From Candidatus Eremiobacterota bacterium (GTDB lineage: Bacteria > Vulcanimicrobiota > Vulcanimicrobiia > Vulcanimicrobiales > Vulcanimicrobiaceae), in the NCBI GenBank assembly GCA_019235885.1, contig JAFAKB010000056.1, positions 1 through 64,000 of the forward strand: a stretch of DNA of 64,000 bases. Reading direction: 5' to 3'. Below the pieces are notes generated by a model. That model was not told the origin of the DNA. It saw nothing but the letters and a program-made list of their open reading frames with translations, and made no database searches. A program made the position numbers and the translations under genes. Positions 8,233 to 16,595 of this stretch are shown here, in pieces. Position 1 is the first letter of the stretch. Each line of letters begins with the position of its first letter.

Positions 8233-9759
8233 TTACGGCAGCGGGACGAGATCGCGCGGGCGGCGGCGCAGCAGCAGGTCGATCGCGAGGTGCAGCTCTT
8301 CGGAGTCGACGACGCGCGCGAGCGCGATGAAGACGAACGCGCCGAACAGCAGGTGCTCGCCCAGGTTCGCGACGCGCGCGATCGTCGTCGGCGCCGGCGG
8401 GGTCCGGGTGATCTGCACGGCGGCGAGGGCGAACGCCATCACCGCGGAGCACGCGCCGACCTTCAGCAGCGAGACGGCGACCGTGCGCAAGTGAAAACCG
8501 CCCAGCACGCGCGAGGCGACGGCGACGTAGGCGATCGTCTGCAGCGTCTGCGAGACGGCGTTCGCCAGCAGCAGCCCGCGCGCGCCCAGCGAGGGCAGCC
8601 ACGCAACCGAGAGCAGCACGTTCAGCGCGACGGTCGCGACCGAGATCGCGATCGCGACGCGGACGACGCCGCAGGCGTACAGGCAGCGCGTCAGCACGAC
8701 GTTCGCAGCGAGCGCGACCAGGCCGACCGCCGCGAACGGCAGCAGCTGCGCGCACAGCACCGTCGCTTCGGGGGTGAACGCGCCGCGCTCGAAGAGCGTC
8801 TGCACGATCGGCCCGGCCAGCATGCACAGCCCCCAGGCCGAGGGCAGCGTCAGGAAGATCACCATCTGCAAGCCGGTCGCGACGCTGCGCCGCATCGCGA
8901 CGCGGTTCTGCTGCGCGAACTGCCCCGCGAAGAGCGGAAAGATCACCGTCGCGATCGCGGTCACGAAGATCTGCTGCGGAAAGCCGACGACCTTGACCGC
9001 GAAGTTCATCCCCGCGATCGTCCCTTCGCTCAGCCCCGAGGCGAAGAAGCGGTCGAAGAACAGCGCGATCTGCCCGGCCGCCGAGCCGATCGCGATCGGC
9101 CCGAGCACGTGCATCAGCCGCACCATCCCGGGATGGTACAGGTCGAACGCGAAGCGGAAGCGGCGCAGCGAGAAGAACGTCGGCAGCAGCACCAGCAGCG
9201 AGACGAACGCGCCGGCGAGCGCGCCGAAGACGAGCGCGAACGCGCCGTAGTGCGGCTGCGCGAACCACACCGCGACGATGATGCACAGGTTCGCGACGAA
9301 CCCTTGCAGCGCGGCCGCGCCGAAGCGGTGGTAGGCGTTGAGCAGCGAGCCGATCACGCCGGCCAGGCTGGTCGCGACGATCGTGGGCATCAGCCAGCGC
9401 GTCATCACCACCGCGGTGTGGACGTGCGCCGGCGAGAAGCGCGCGATCCGCGGCACGTACCACGGCGCGAGCCACGCGCCCAGCGCCGCGCACAGGCCGA
9501 GCAGTCCGATCAGCGCGACGATGACGGTCGAGGCGAGGTTCCACGCTTGGTCCTCGCGCTCGGTGTTGAGATAGTCGGAGAACAGCGGGACGAGCGCCGT
9601 GACGAGCGCGCCGTTGAAGACGCCGAACAGGATCACGGGAACGACGGACGCCGCGAGAAACGCGTCGAGCTCCCACGAGGTGCCGTAGAACTTCGCGTAC
9701 ACGACCTCGCGCACGAAGCCGAGGATCGTCGACGCGAGCGTCGCGCCCATGACCAGCAT
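8233..9759 (-). CDS. MurJ/MviN-type lipid-linked oligosaccharide flippase
   Basis: A MOP-superfamily flippase with about 14 membrane segments, 508 residues. Family marks: GFVREVVYAKFYGTSWELDAFLAA near the N-terminus, LFGVFNGALVTALVPLFS, and internal repeats of the two six-helix halves (ATVIFPLFAGQF, LCMLAGPIVQTLFERGAFT). It is MurJ-like in sequence, but its place between an initiating sugar transferase and a ligase argues that it exports the lipid-linked repeat unit of this polysaccharide; a genuine peptidoglycan lipid II flippase is the other possibility. Homologues usually have about 15 residues before this ATG (here RTPRRIARSTMLVM would be in frame), but no ATG, GTG or TTG lies there; an ATT or CTG start cannot be excluded. 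Confidence 0.86.
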   Translation of the reverse strand: MLVMGATLASTILGFVREVVYAKFYGTSWELDAFLAASVVPVILFGVFNGALVTALVPLFSDYLNTEREDQAWNLASTVIVALIGLLGLCAALGAWLAPWYVPRIARFSPAHVHTAVVMTRWLMPTIVATSLAGVIGSLLNAYHRFGAAALQGFVANLCIIVAVWFAQPHYGAFALVFGALAGAFVSLLVLLPTFFSLRRFRFAFDLYHPGMVRLMHVLGPIAIGSAAGQIALFFDRFFASGLSEGTIAGMNFAVKVVGFPQQIFVTAIATVIFPLFAGQFAQQNRVAMRRSVATGLQMVIFLTLPSAWGLCMLAGPIVQTLFERGAFTPEATVLCAQLLPFAAVGLVALAANVVLTRCLYACGVVRVAIAISVATVALNVLLSVAWLPSLGARGLLLANAVSQTLQTIAYVAVASRVLGGFHLRTVAVSLLKVGACSAVMAFALAAVQITRTPPAPTTIARVANLGEHLLFGAFVFIALARVVDSEELHLAIDLLLRRRPRDLVPLP

Positions 9760-9817
9760 CGTCGAGCGCGCGATGCGCCGCGGCGTGCGTTCCGCGGCGA
9801 CGACCGTCAGCCGGCGG

Positions 9818-10504
9818 TTAATGCGCTCCGACCCCGTGCAGCACGGCCGGAATCGTCTTCGCGACGATCGCCAGGTCGTACCACGGCGACCACGCGTCGA
9901 TGTAGGCGTTGTCGAGCGCCATCCACTCTTCGAACGAGAGGTGCGAGCGCCCGGAGATCTGCCACAGGCAGGTCACCCCCGGTTTCACCACGAGCCGGCG
10001 CAGCGCGTAGCCGTCGTAGTGCGCGACCTCTTCGGGCAGCGGCGGCCGCGGCCCGACGATCGCCATCTCGCCGAGCAGCACGTTGACGAAGTTCGGCAGC
10101 TCGTCGATCGAGGTGCGCCTCAGAAACGCGCCCAGCTTGTGCAGCCGCGGGTCGTCGCGCATCTTGAAGACCGGGCCGTCGGCTTCGTTGAAGCGCCGCA
10201 GCTCGGGGAGCATCGCGTGCGCGCCGCGGACCATCGTGCGCAGCTTGAGCATTCGGAACCGCCGGCCGCGCAGACCGACGCGGTCCTGGCGGTAGAACGG
10301 GTTTCCGCCGCTCACCAGCACGATCCCGAGCGCGGCCGCCAGCACCACCGGCGAGCTGAGCGCCAGGATCGCGAGCGCGAGGACGACGTCGAGCGCGCGC
10401 TTCGCCGGCGCGTACCAGCCCGGCCGGGCCGGCGCGGACGGCATCGGCACCCCGACCGGCAGGTCGGAGAGGTCGGGCGCGCCGGGCAGCTCGAGGGCGT
10501 TCAT
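9818..10504 (-). CDS. Undecaprenyl-phosphate sugar-1-phosphate transferase (initiating transferase)
   Basis: A 228-residue bacterial sugar transferase of the WcaJ/PglC monotopic phosphoglycosyltransferase family. A Pro-rich 30-residue N-terminus precedes the KRALDVVLALAILAL re-entrant membrane helix. Catalytic-core motifs follow: GNPFYRQDRVGLRGRRFRMLKLRTM, FKMRDDPRLHKLGAFLRRTSIDELPNFVNVL, MAIVGPRPPLPEEV and the KPGVTCLWQISGR end motif. The Asp-Glu in IDELPN corresponds to the catalytic pair of this family. It loads the first sugar phosphate onto undecaprenyl phosphate at the inner face of the membrane. It lacks the multi-spanning N-terminal domain of WbaP-like enzymes. ATGA overlap with deoB upstream. 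Confidence 0.92.
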   Translation of the reverse strand: MNALELPGAPDLSDLPVGVPMPSAPARPGWYAPAKRALDVVLALAILALSSPVVLAAALGIVLVSGGNPFYRQDRVGLRGRRFRMLKLRTMVRGAHAMLPELRRFNEADGPVFKMRDDPRLHKLGAFLRRTSIDELPNFVNVLLGEMAIVGPRPPLPEEVAHYDGYALRRLVVKPGVTCLWQISGRSHLSFEEWMALDNAYIDAWSPWYDLAIVAKTIPAVLHGVGAH

Positions 10505-11631
10505 GTCAGCGCCGGACCGAGGATCGCTTCGATCCGCTCGCCCACGTAGCCCAAGCCTTCGATCGTGCCCAGCTCGCGGCCCGAGCCGCCGCCGGCGTAC
10601 TCAAGGTACGGGACGTGCTCGCGGGTGTGATCGCTGCCGGGCTGGGTCGGGTCGCAGCCGTGGTCGGCGGTGAAGATCAGCGCGTCGCCGGGCCGCACGC
10701 GCGCGAAGAGCTCCGGCAGGCGCGCGTCGAGCCGGGCGAGGGCCTCACCATAGCCTCGCACGTCTCTCCGGTGGCCGTACTTGGTATCGAAGTCGTTCAG
10801 GTTGACGAACACCAGGCCGTGATCCGTTGCATCCGCGAGCTCGAGTGCGCGGTCGACCGCTTCGCCGTTGTCGGCGACGCGGACGGACGACGCGATCCCG
10901 TGACCGCTGTAGATGTCACAAATCTTCCCGACTGCGTGCACGGGTACACCCGCGCGCTCCAGCCGGTCGAGCACCGTCGGCGGTGGAGGAATGGCGTAGT
11001 CCCTCCGGTTCGGCGTTCGGCTGAAGCTCCCCGGCGCGCCGGTGAAGGGCCGGGCGATCACCCGGTTCACCTCGTGGGGCGGGGCCAGCATCGCCCGCGC
11101 CCGCTCGCACCATTCGTACAGGGTCGCCAGCGGAACGATCTCCTCGTGCGCGGCGACCTGAAAGACCGAGTCGGCCGAGGTGTACAGGATCGGCCGGCCG
11201 GTCCGCATGTGCTCCTCGCCGAGCTCGGCGATGATCTCGGTCCCCGAGGCGGTCGTGTTCCCCAGCGGCGGCTTCCCGGCGATCGCGGTGAAGCGCTCGA
11301 CGACCTCGGGCGGAAAACCGTCCGGATAGGTCGGAAACGGGACCTCGGTGATCACGCCGGCCATCTCCCAGTGGCCGGTGATCGTGTCCTTGCCCTTTGA
11401 GCGTTCTTTAAGCCGGCCGACGGCGGCGAGCGGAGCCGCGCTCCGCGAAAGACCGCGCACGACGGTGACGTGACCCAGGCCGAGCTGCTCGAAGTTCGGC
11501 AGCCGGAGCCCGCCCAGCCGCTCGGCGACGTTTCCGATCGTGTTCGCGTTCGACGAGTCGTGGTAGACGTTCGCATCGGGGAGGGCGCCGACGCCGGCCG
11601 AGTCCATCACGAATGCGAGAATGCGCGGCAT
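10501..11631 (-). CDS. deoB: Phosphopentomutase
   Basis: Interconverts ribose/deoxyribose 1-phosphate and 5-phosphate in nucleoside salvage. The alkaline-phosphatase-fold metal motifs are present across 376 residues: FVMDSAGVGALPDA at the N-terminus, DTITGHWEMAG with the phospho-acceptor threonine, GKICDIYSGHGI, VNLNDFD and FTADHGCDP...SDHTREHVP. Length is as usual for the family. It is the first gene of the minus-strand run that continues into polysaccharide genes, with its stop overlapping the sugar transferase start (ATGA). Its natural partners, a pyrimidine phosphorylase (21.8 kb) and purine phosphorylase (52.1 kb), are elsewhere in the window. The divergent gene begins 68 bases away, so the promoters must lie in or near this gap. 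Confidence 0.96.
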   Translation of the reverse strand: MPRILAFVMDSAGVGALPDANVYHDSSNANTIGNVAERLGGLRLPNFEQLGLGHVTVVRGLSRSAAPLAAVGRLKERSKGKDTITGHWEMAGVITEVPFPTYPDGFPPEVVERFTAIAGKPPLGNTTASGTEIIAELGEEHMRTGRPILYTSADSVFQVAAHEEIVPLATLYEWCERARAMLAPPHEVNRVIARPFTGAPGSFSRTPNRRDYAIPPPPTVLDRLERAGVPVHAVGKICDIYSGHGIASSVRVADNGEAVDRALELADATDHGLVFVNLNDFDTKYGHRRDVRGYGEALARLDARLPELFARVRPGDALIFTADHGCDPTQPGSDHTREHVPYLEYAGGGSGRELGTIEGLGYVGERIEAILGPALT

Positions 11632-11699
11632 GCCGTCCGCCGCGGTTCCCTCCGGCGCAGGACCGTGCCTCCCGCGCCGCTGAACGCGTGAGGCTGCAG

Positions 11700-13469
11700 A
11701 TGCGCTTCCCGGTCTTGATCGCGCTGGCGGCGATGCTCGTCGCGAGCGCGACGGCGCGCGCCGTCGCCTCGCCGCCCACCAGCCTCGACGTCTCCGCGAG
11801 CGGCGTCGACTTCTTCTACAACCGCTTCATCGTCACGGCCGACGGCAACGTGCGGGTCCGCCTCTCCGACGGCACGATCGTGAGCGGACAGACCTTCACG
11901 ATGGACCTCAAGCTCAACCGCTACCTCGTCGCCGGCGACGTGCACCTGGACGGCCCGAAGGTGCACGAGCGCGGCGCAGCGTTCGCCGGCTATCCCGATC
12001 TCGACCGCTCGTACTTCCTCCCCGCCGAGGGCGCGCCGGAGCGCTGGACGTACTACGGCCTGGACTGGAGCGACAAGCACCCCGGCCGCGAGCAGCCGGG
12101 TGACGCGTTCTACTTCCCCGACCTCACCGGCGAGCGCCCGTACATCTACGCCGCCGGCGCGCGGATCGTCCCGAAGACGAACGTGCTCTTCGACCAGCCG
12201 CGCGTCTACACGGCCGGGGCGTACCTCCCGCTCCCGCGCTACGTCGTCACCTTCTCGGCGAACTCGCACTTCTACGAGAACGGCTTCGCCGGGGCGCGCG
12301 CCGACGTCGCGCTGCCGTTCAACGGCTCGGAGCACTCGCTCACCGCGCTGCACGTGCGCAACGACCAGTTCAACGGGACGTATCTCGCGATCGACCAGCA
12401 CTTCGTGTGGCCGAACGACTGGATCGTCGCCTCGATCGATCCGCTCACGCAGGAGCAGCGCCAGTACAACCTGATCGGCTACAAGCGCTTCTCGCCGAAG
12501 TTCGAAGCGCGCGCGTTCCTGCAGGAGTCGGCCGCGTCGCCCGGACTCATCAACCGGCCGATCAACGCGGCCGGGTTCACCGAGATTCAGCTGAACGCCG
12601 GGCTCTCGCGCTCGGGACTCAGCTTCACGCAGGACAACTACTGGCAGCAGCTGCTGGGGTACCGGCCCGGCGCGAACGACACCGTGCTGACGGCGAACTA
12701 CGATCCGCGCTGGCGCGAGCACCCGAGCAACGCGACGCTCGCGTGGACCGGCTTCGAGAACCGCATCTTCAAGTTCGCGCCGCTGCTGTTCCGGCTGCGC
12801 AGCGGGATCGGCAACGCGCACGACGTGTACGGCGAAGGCGGCTATCCCAACTTGCAGCCGGGCCCGCGCGAACTGTGGTACCACTACACCGGCGCGACGC
12901 TCTACACCGCGCCGGTCCGGCTCAAGAACAACTTCTCGCTGACCGCGTCGTTCGACAAGCAGCGGACCTGGTACTCGGAGCCGCATCAGGTCGACGTCGC
13001 CGACACGCGCTTCTCGCTGGCGCGCGTCTTCGAGCGCCAGCACGTCAACGCGTTCGTCGCCTACGAGACGCGCACGACCGGCGACTACTGGGGCGCGCAG
13101 CAGCTTGCCGCCTACCCGCCGGGAAACCCCAACCCCGCTTGCACCGTCTCGGGCGGCGACGTCTGCGCGACGCCGTTCGGCTTCATCGGCGGACAGAACG
13201 CCTTCCGCGGCTTCGCGATCTCGCGCGGGGCGACCGGTTCGGTGGTCTACACGCCGACCGCGTACTTCGGGCTGAACCTGACGCTCGCGCACTTCACCGA
13301 CTTCCCGGCCCCGGTCCCCGGCCTGTACGGCCAGCCGCCCTGGCAGTTCACGGGTGATCTGCGCATGCGGCTGTCGAAACAGCTGTTGGTCGACGTGACC
13401 CGCCAGTACTATTTCAACTTCGCCAACGAACGGTGGACGCCGCAGCTCGGGGTCCAGTTCTCGCCGTGA
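11700..13469 (+). CDS. LptD-like outer-membrane protein, copy 1
   Basis: A secreted protein of 589 residues: signal peptide FPVLIALAAMLVASATARAVA, an N-terminal OstA/LptA-like strand region (DGNVRVRLSDGTIVSG...LNRYLVAGDVHLDG, about residues 40-95), then many alternating aromatic strands (YYGLDW, RYVVTFSANSHFYENGF, FVAYETRTTGDYWGAQQ) and a terminal strand ERWTPQLGVQFSP. This is the layout of LptD-type LPS-transport barrels, although shorter than E. coli LptD and ending in Pro, not Phe. It overlaps the next gene (TGATG). The 14.4 kb gene is a paralogue. ATG at 11700 was chosen because the signal peptide follows directly; GTG at 11688 is in frame. LptD identity is inferred, a related OMP is possible. 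Confidence 0.72.
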   Translation: MRFPVLIALAAMLVASATARAVASPPTSLDVSASGVDFFYNRFIVTADGNVRVRLSDGTIVSGQTFTMDLKLNRYLVAGDVHLDGPKVHERGAAFAGYPDLDRSYFLPAEGAPERWTYYGLDWSDKHPGREQPGDAFYFPDLTGERPYIYAAGARIVPKTNVLFDQPRVYTAGAYLPLPRYVVTFSANSHFYENGFAGARADVALPFNGSEHSLTALHVRNDQFNGTYLAIDQHFVWPNDWIVASIDPLTQEQRQYNLIGYKRFSPKFEARAFLQESAASPGLINRPINAAGFTEIQLNAGLSRSGLSFTQDNYWQQLLGYRPGANDTVLTANYDPRWREHPSNATLAWTGFENRIFKFAPLLFRLRSGIGNAHDVYGEGGYPNLQPGPRELWYHYTGATLYTAPVRLKNNFSLTASFDKQRTWYSEPHQVDVADTRFSLARVFERQHVNAFVAYETRTTGDYWGAQQLAAYPPGNPNPACTVSGGDVCATPFGFIGGQNAFRGFAISRGATGSVVYTPTAYFGLNLTLAHFTDFPAPVPGLYGQPPWQFTGDLRMRLSKQLLVDVTRQYYFNFANERWTPQLGVQFSP

Positions 13470-14350
13470 TGATGCGCCTGCTTTCGATCCTGCTCGCCGC
13501 CGCCGCGCTGACCGCGCTCGCGCTCCCGTCGTTCGCGCAAGCGCCCGCGCCGGCGGCCGCGCCCGGAACGGTGGTGCGCTTCACCGGCCAGCTGCTCGAC
13601 GTGCGCAACGGCTACGTCTACTTCACCACCGGCGATGCGTTCAAGCTGGCGCCCGCGCCGAAGCTCGCCGACTACGACACCGGCGGGCCGACGAAGCTGC
13701 AGCCGCGCGCGAAGGTGTTCGCGCGCGCCGTCGTGGACCCGGCCACCAAGCAGGTCGTCGAGCTCGACCTGACGACGCGCCGGCTGCCGCCGGACGTCGC
13801 GTACGCGCAGGTGCAGCAATACGCCGCGACCGGCGCGACGACGGTGCGCGCGCCCGAGATCGTCGGCCAGAACATCACCGGGCGCGAGGTCGCGGTCGAG
13901 TTCGTCGTGACGGTTCCGCCGACGACGCCGCTGAACGCCGAGGTCTACATCAGCACCGACTACAGCAACTGGGATCCGCGCGCGATCAAGATGGACCGCA
14001 TCGACGGGCAGCGCTACCGCGCGGTGCGGCGGCTCGCTTCCGGGACGAAGTTCGCGTTCCGCGTCACGCGCGGCTCGTGGAACGCGACCGAGCTGGGTCA
14101 GAACGGTCTGCAGCCAACGCCGCACCCGTACTTCACCAAGGAAGTCGACGCGCAGTCGGTCCCGGTGACCGTCTACGCGTGGTCGGACGACCGCGCGAGC
14201 GCGCCGCAAGCCGCGCAGCCGGGCGCGATCCCGACCCCGTTCAACCCCAACCCGTTCCCGCCGGGCGGGCTCTACCCGCCCTCGCGCGCGACCCCGCCGG
14301 GCGGGTTCCCGACGCCGCGGCCGGGCCAGCCGAACAAGCCGCCGCGCTGA
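13469..14350 (+). CDS. Secreted CBM20-like domain protein, copy 1
   Basis: A 293-residue exported protein with signal peptide MRLLSILLAAAALTALALPSFAQA. Residues about 30-125 form a small beta domain (VVRFTGQLLDVRNGYVYF). About 140-225 holds a CBM20/starch-binding-like E-set domain: EVYISTDYSNWDPRAIKMDR, then GTKFAFRVTRGSWNATE. The C-terminus (from about 240) is a Pro/Gly/Asn tail (NPNPFPPGGLYPPSR) resembling a flexible surface linker. Start ATG at 13469 overlaps the outer-membrane protein stop, so the two are translationally coupled. The gene at 15962 has the same domain and same position behind a related OMP. Role unknown; a periplasmic or surface partner of the barrel, perhaps binding glycan, is an inference from the domain and the pairing. 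Confidence 0.75.
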   Translation: MMRLLSILLAAAALTALALPSFAQAPAPAAAPGTVVRFTGQLLDVRNGYVYFTTGDAFKLAPAPKLADYDTGGPTKLQPRAKVFARAVVDPATKQVVELDLTTRRLPPDVAYAQVQQYAATGATTVRAPEIVGQNITGREVAVEFVVTVPPTTPLNAEVYISTDYSNWDPRAIKMDRIDGQRYRAVRRLASGTKFAFRVTRGSWNATELGQNGLQPTPHPYFTKEVDAQSVPVTVYAWSDDRASAPQAAQPGAIPTPFNPNPFPPGGLYPPSRATPPGGFPTPRPGQPNKPPR

Positions 14351-14354
14351 GCGC

Positions 14355-15965
14355 ATGCGCCGCACCGCCGCCGCGTTCGCCGTAGCACTCTGCGCCGCCG
14401 CGTGGCCGGGCGCGGCGAGCGCGCGCGCGGCGGCGACGCTCGAGGGTGGTTCGGTCGTCTTCTTCTCCGACACGCTGGCGCTGTTCGCGCGCGACGGCGC
14501 GGCGCTCGCACTCGCGGACGGCACGCGCGCGCACGCCGACGCCGCATACCTCGACCTCAAGACCGATCGCGCCGTGCTGGCGGGCCACGCGCGGATCGCG
14601 CGCGGCGCGGCGAACGCGAGCGCGGACGCGATCGTCATCGAGCTGGACACGAGCCGCGTCGACTTGCTCGACGCGCGGAACGCTACGGTGACGCAGACCA
14701 CGCGCGCGCTCGATGCGGCGAAGCCGGCCGAGTTCGACGCGCAGCGCTTCACGTTCCCCGACGTCGAGGACCGCGGCGCGTTCATCCGCGCGAAGCACGC
14801 GGCGATCGTCCCGCACGCCGACGTGCGCCTTTCGCCGGCGACGTTCCCGAACTCGGTCGGCAGCGTGCCGGTGCCCTCGTATCTCTACACCTACGCGACC
14901 GGCGCGGGCTTCGCCTCGAGCGCGCTCTCGGGCGCGACGTTCGACCAGCCGTACGGCTTGTGGGGATCGCCGAACTCGCTGACCGCGCTGCACGCGCGCT
15001 GGGAAAGCGGCCCCGGCGCAGCGTTGGCATTGCAACAGCAGTTCGTCTCCGGCGATGACGCGTTCGCCGCGCTTTCGTTCGACGCGCCGCTGCACGGCTA
15101 CACGGTGCGCGGCTTCAACGGCTACCGCCGGCTCGGCGCGCGCTACACCGCGGTCGCCGACGCGACCGGGACGATCTTCGGCACCGTGATGCACGGCGGC
15201 CTGACCGCCGCGTTCGGCGCGGCCGGCGCGCGGCTCGACTACACGCGCACCTCGGGCGGTTTCTCGAAGCTCGACTTCGCGCTGCGCACGCCGGACCGCC
15301 CGCTCTTCGGCGGCGCGACGTGGCGCTTGACCGGCGATCTCGGCTACGACGCGCAGCGCGGCGGGCTGTTGACGCAGCTTCCCGACGCGCGCAGCTACGC
15401 GACGGTGTGGCGGCACGGTCTCGACTTCTCGGTCGCGACGCCGGTGGTGCGCGCGCCGCTCGGGACGACGCTCTCTTCGACGTTCGACGTGCAGCGCACC
15501 TGGTATGCGTTTCCGCACCACTTCGACCAGTTCGGCGCGACGGCGTTCGCGACCAAGACGTTCTCGCGCAAGGTCTCGCTGTTCGCCGGCTATCAGGGGA
15601 CGTGGAACGCCGACGTCTACCCGAACGCGCAAGCGATCTTCTATCCCTCGCCGAGCACGCCGATCCTCACCCCCGACGGCACGCCGTACTACGGCTACGC
15701 CGCGTTCACGGGCGCAAAAACGTTCCGCTTGCAGAACCTCACGCTGCAAGTGACGCCGGACGCGAACACCGCGTACCGCCTCACGCTCACGCACACCGCG
15801 GACTTCCCGCAGTTCAACGGCTACGGACGCCCGCAGTGGGAGATCGGCGGCGACGTGCGCTTCCGGCCCTTCCCGAACATCGGGCTCGACGTCGGCCGCG
15901 CCTACGACTTCGCTTGGGGCGGAACGCGCTGGGTGCCGCGCTGGAGCTTCGCGATCACGCCGTGA
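14355..15965 (+). CDS. LptD-like outer-membrane protein, copy 2
   Basis: A 536-residue paralogue of the 11.7 kb protein. Signal peptide RRTAAAFAVALCAAAWPGAASARA; OstA/LptA-like N-terminal strands (ALALADGTRAHADAAYLDLK, AVLAGHARIARG, about residues 45-85); then barrel-like strands with the same landmarks as copy 1: TFDVQRTWYAFPHHFDQF versus copy 1 TASFDKQRTWYSEPHQVDV, LTLTHTADFPQFNGYGRPQWEIGGDVRFR versus LTLAHFTDFPAPVPGLYGQPPWQFTGDLRMR, and a final strand GTRWVPRWSFAITP. It starts four bases after the copy-1 CBM20-like gene and its stop overlaps the next start as GTGA. Function is inferred to be LPS/lipid export; divergence between copies suggests different cargo. Confidence 0.72.
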   Translation: MRRTAAAFAVALCAAAWPGAASARAAATLEGGSVVFFSDTLALFARDGAALALADGTRAHADAAYLDLKTDRAVLAGHARIARGAANASADAIVIELDTSRVDLLDARNATVTQTTRALDAAKPAEFDAQRFTFPDVEDRGAFIRAKHAAIVPHADVRLSPATFPNSVGSVPVPSYLYTYATGAGFASSALSGATFDQPYGLWGSPNSLTALHARWESGPGAALALQQQFVSGDDAFAALSFDAPLHGYTVRGFNGYRRLGARYTAVADATGTIFGTVMHGGLTAAFGAAGARLDYTRTSGGFSKLDFALRTPDRPLFGGATWRLTGDLGYDAQRGGLLTQLPDARSYATVWRHGLDFSVATPVVRAPLGTTLSSTFDVQRTWYAFPHHFDQFGATAFATKTFSRKVSLFAGYQGTWNADVYPNAQAIFYPSPSTPILTPDGTPYYGYAAFTGAKTFRLQNLTLQVTPDANTAYRLTLTHTADFPQFNGYGRPQWEIGGDVRFRPFPNIGLDVGRAYDFAWGGTRWVPRWSFAITP

Positions 15966-16555
15966 CGCACGCGCTGCTGCTCGCGGCCGCGGCCGCGTCG
16001 CTCTTCCGCATCGTGCCGCTGGGGTGCAGCGGCGACCGGCTCGCCGTCGCGGGCGCGGGCGTGCTGCGGCTCGCCGACGGCGTCTCGTGCGCCGCGTTCG
16101 TCCCCGGGCGTGCGATCGCGATCGCGCTCGACGGCGACAACCGCGCCACACCGCAGAAGCTCACCGCCGACGCGTTGCCGGCCGCGAAGATTCCGCGCGC
16201 GGCGTTCCTGCTCGCGCCGGGGGCCGAGCAGGACGCCGACGAGTCGCAGCTCGTCAGCTCGACGATCGACGTGTTCGTGCCGCCGCGCACGCCGCCCGGC
16301 GACGACGTCTACCTCAGCACCGAGCGCAGCGGCTGGTCGCCGAGCGAGATCCGCATGGACCGCGTCGACGCGCGGCACTTTCGCTTGACGCTGAAGCTGC
16401 ACCGCGGCGCGCGGCTGGCGTTTCGCGTCACGCGCGGCTCGTACGGGACGACCGAGCGCGACGCTTCGCGCGCGCTTCCGCCGGCGCACGTCGCGACCGG
16501 CGAACCGGACGCGCACGTCGTCGTGAACGTCCCGGCCTGGGCCGACATCGATTAG
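15962..16555 (+). CDS. Secreted CBM20-like domain protein, copy 2
   Basis: A 197-residue paralogue of the 13.5 kb gene, starting with GTG in a GTGA overlap with the OMP stop. A short hydrophobic N-terminus (THALLLAAAAASLFRIVPLG) may be a signal peptide or anchor. The C-terminal half is the E-set/CBM20-like domain, DDVYLSTERSGWSPSEIRMDR and GARLAFRVTRGSYGTTERD, which aligns with copy 1 EVYISTDYSNWDPRAIKMDR and GTKFAFRVTRGSWNATE. It lacks copy 1's Pro-rich C-terminal tail. Such domains occur in alpha-glucan-binding proteins and beside esterases; ligand unknown here. Confidence 0.72.
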   Translation: MTHALLLAAAAASLFRIVPLGCSGDRLAVAGAGVLRLADGVSCAAFVPGRAIAIALDGDNRATPQKLTADALPAAKIPRAAFLLAPGAEQDADESQLVSSTIDVFVPPRTPPGDDVYLSTERSGWSPSEIRMDRVDARHFRLTLKLHRGARLAFRVTRGSYGTTERDASRALPPAHVATGEPDAHVVVNVPAWADID

Positions 16556-16595
16556 CGCTCCGGCTTTTCGGCGCCGCGATCACGCGGCACTCAAC

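Noticed and set aside
11700-16555. A Bam/FhaC-type transporter as the identity of the two barrels
   Set aside because: No POTRA domains; the N-terminal strands resemble the OstA/LptA unit.
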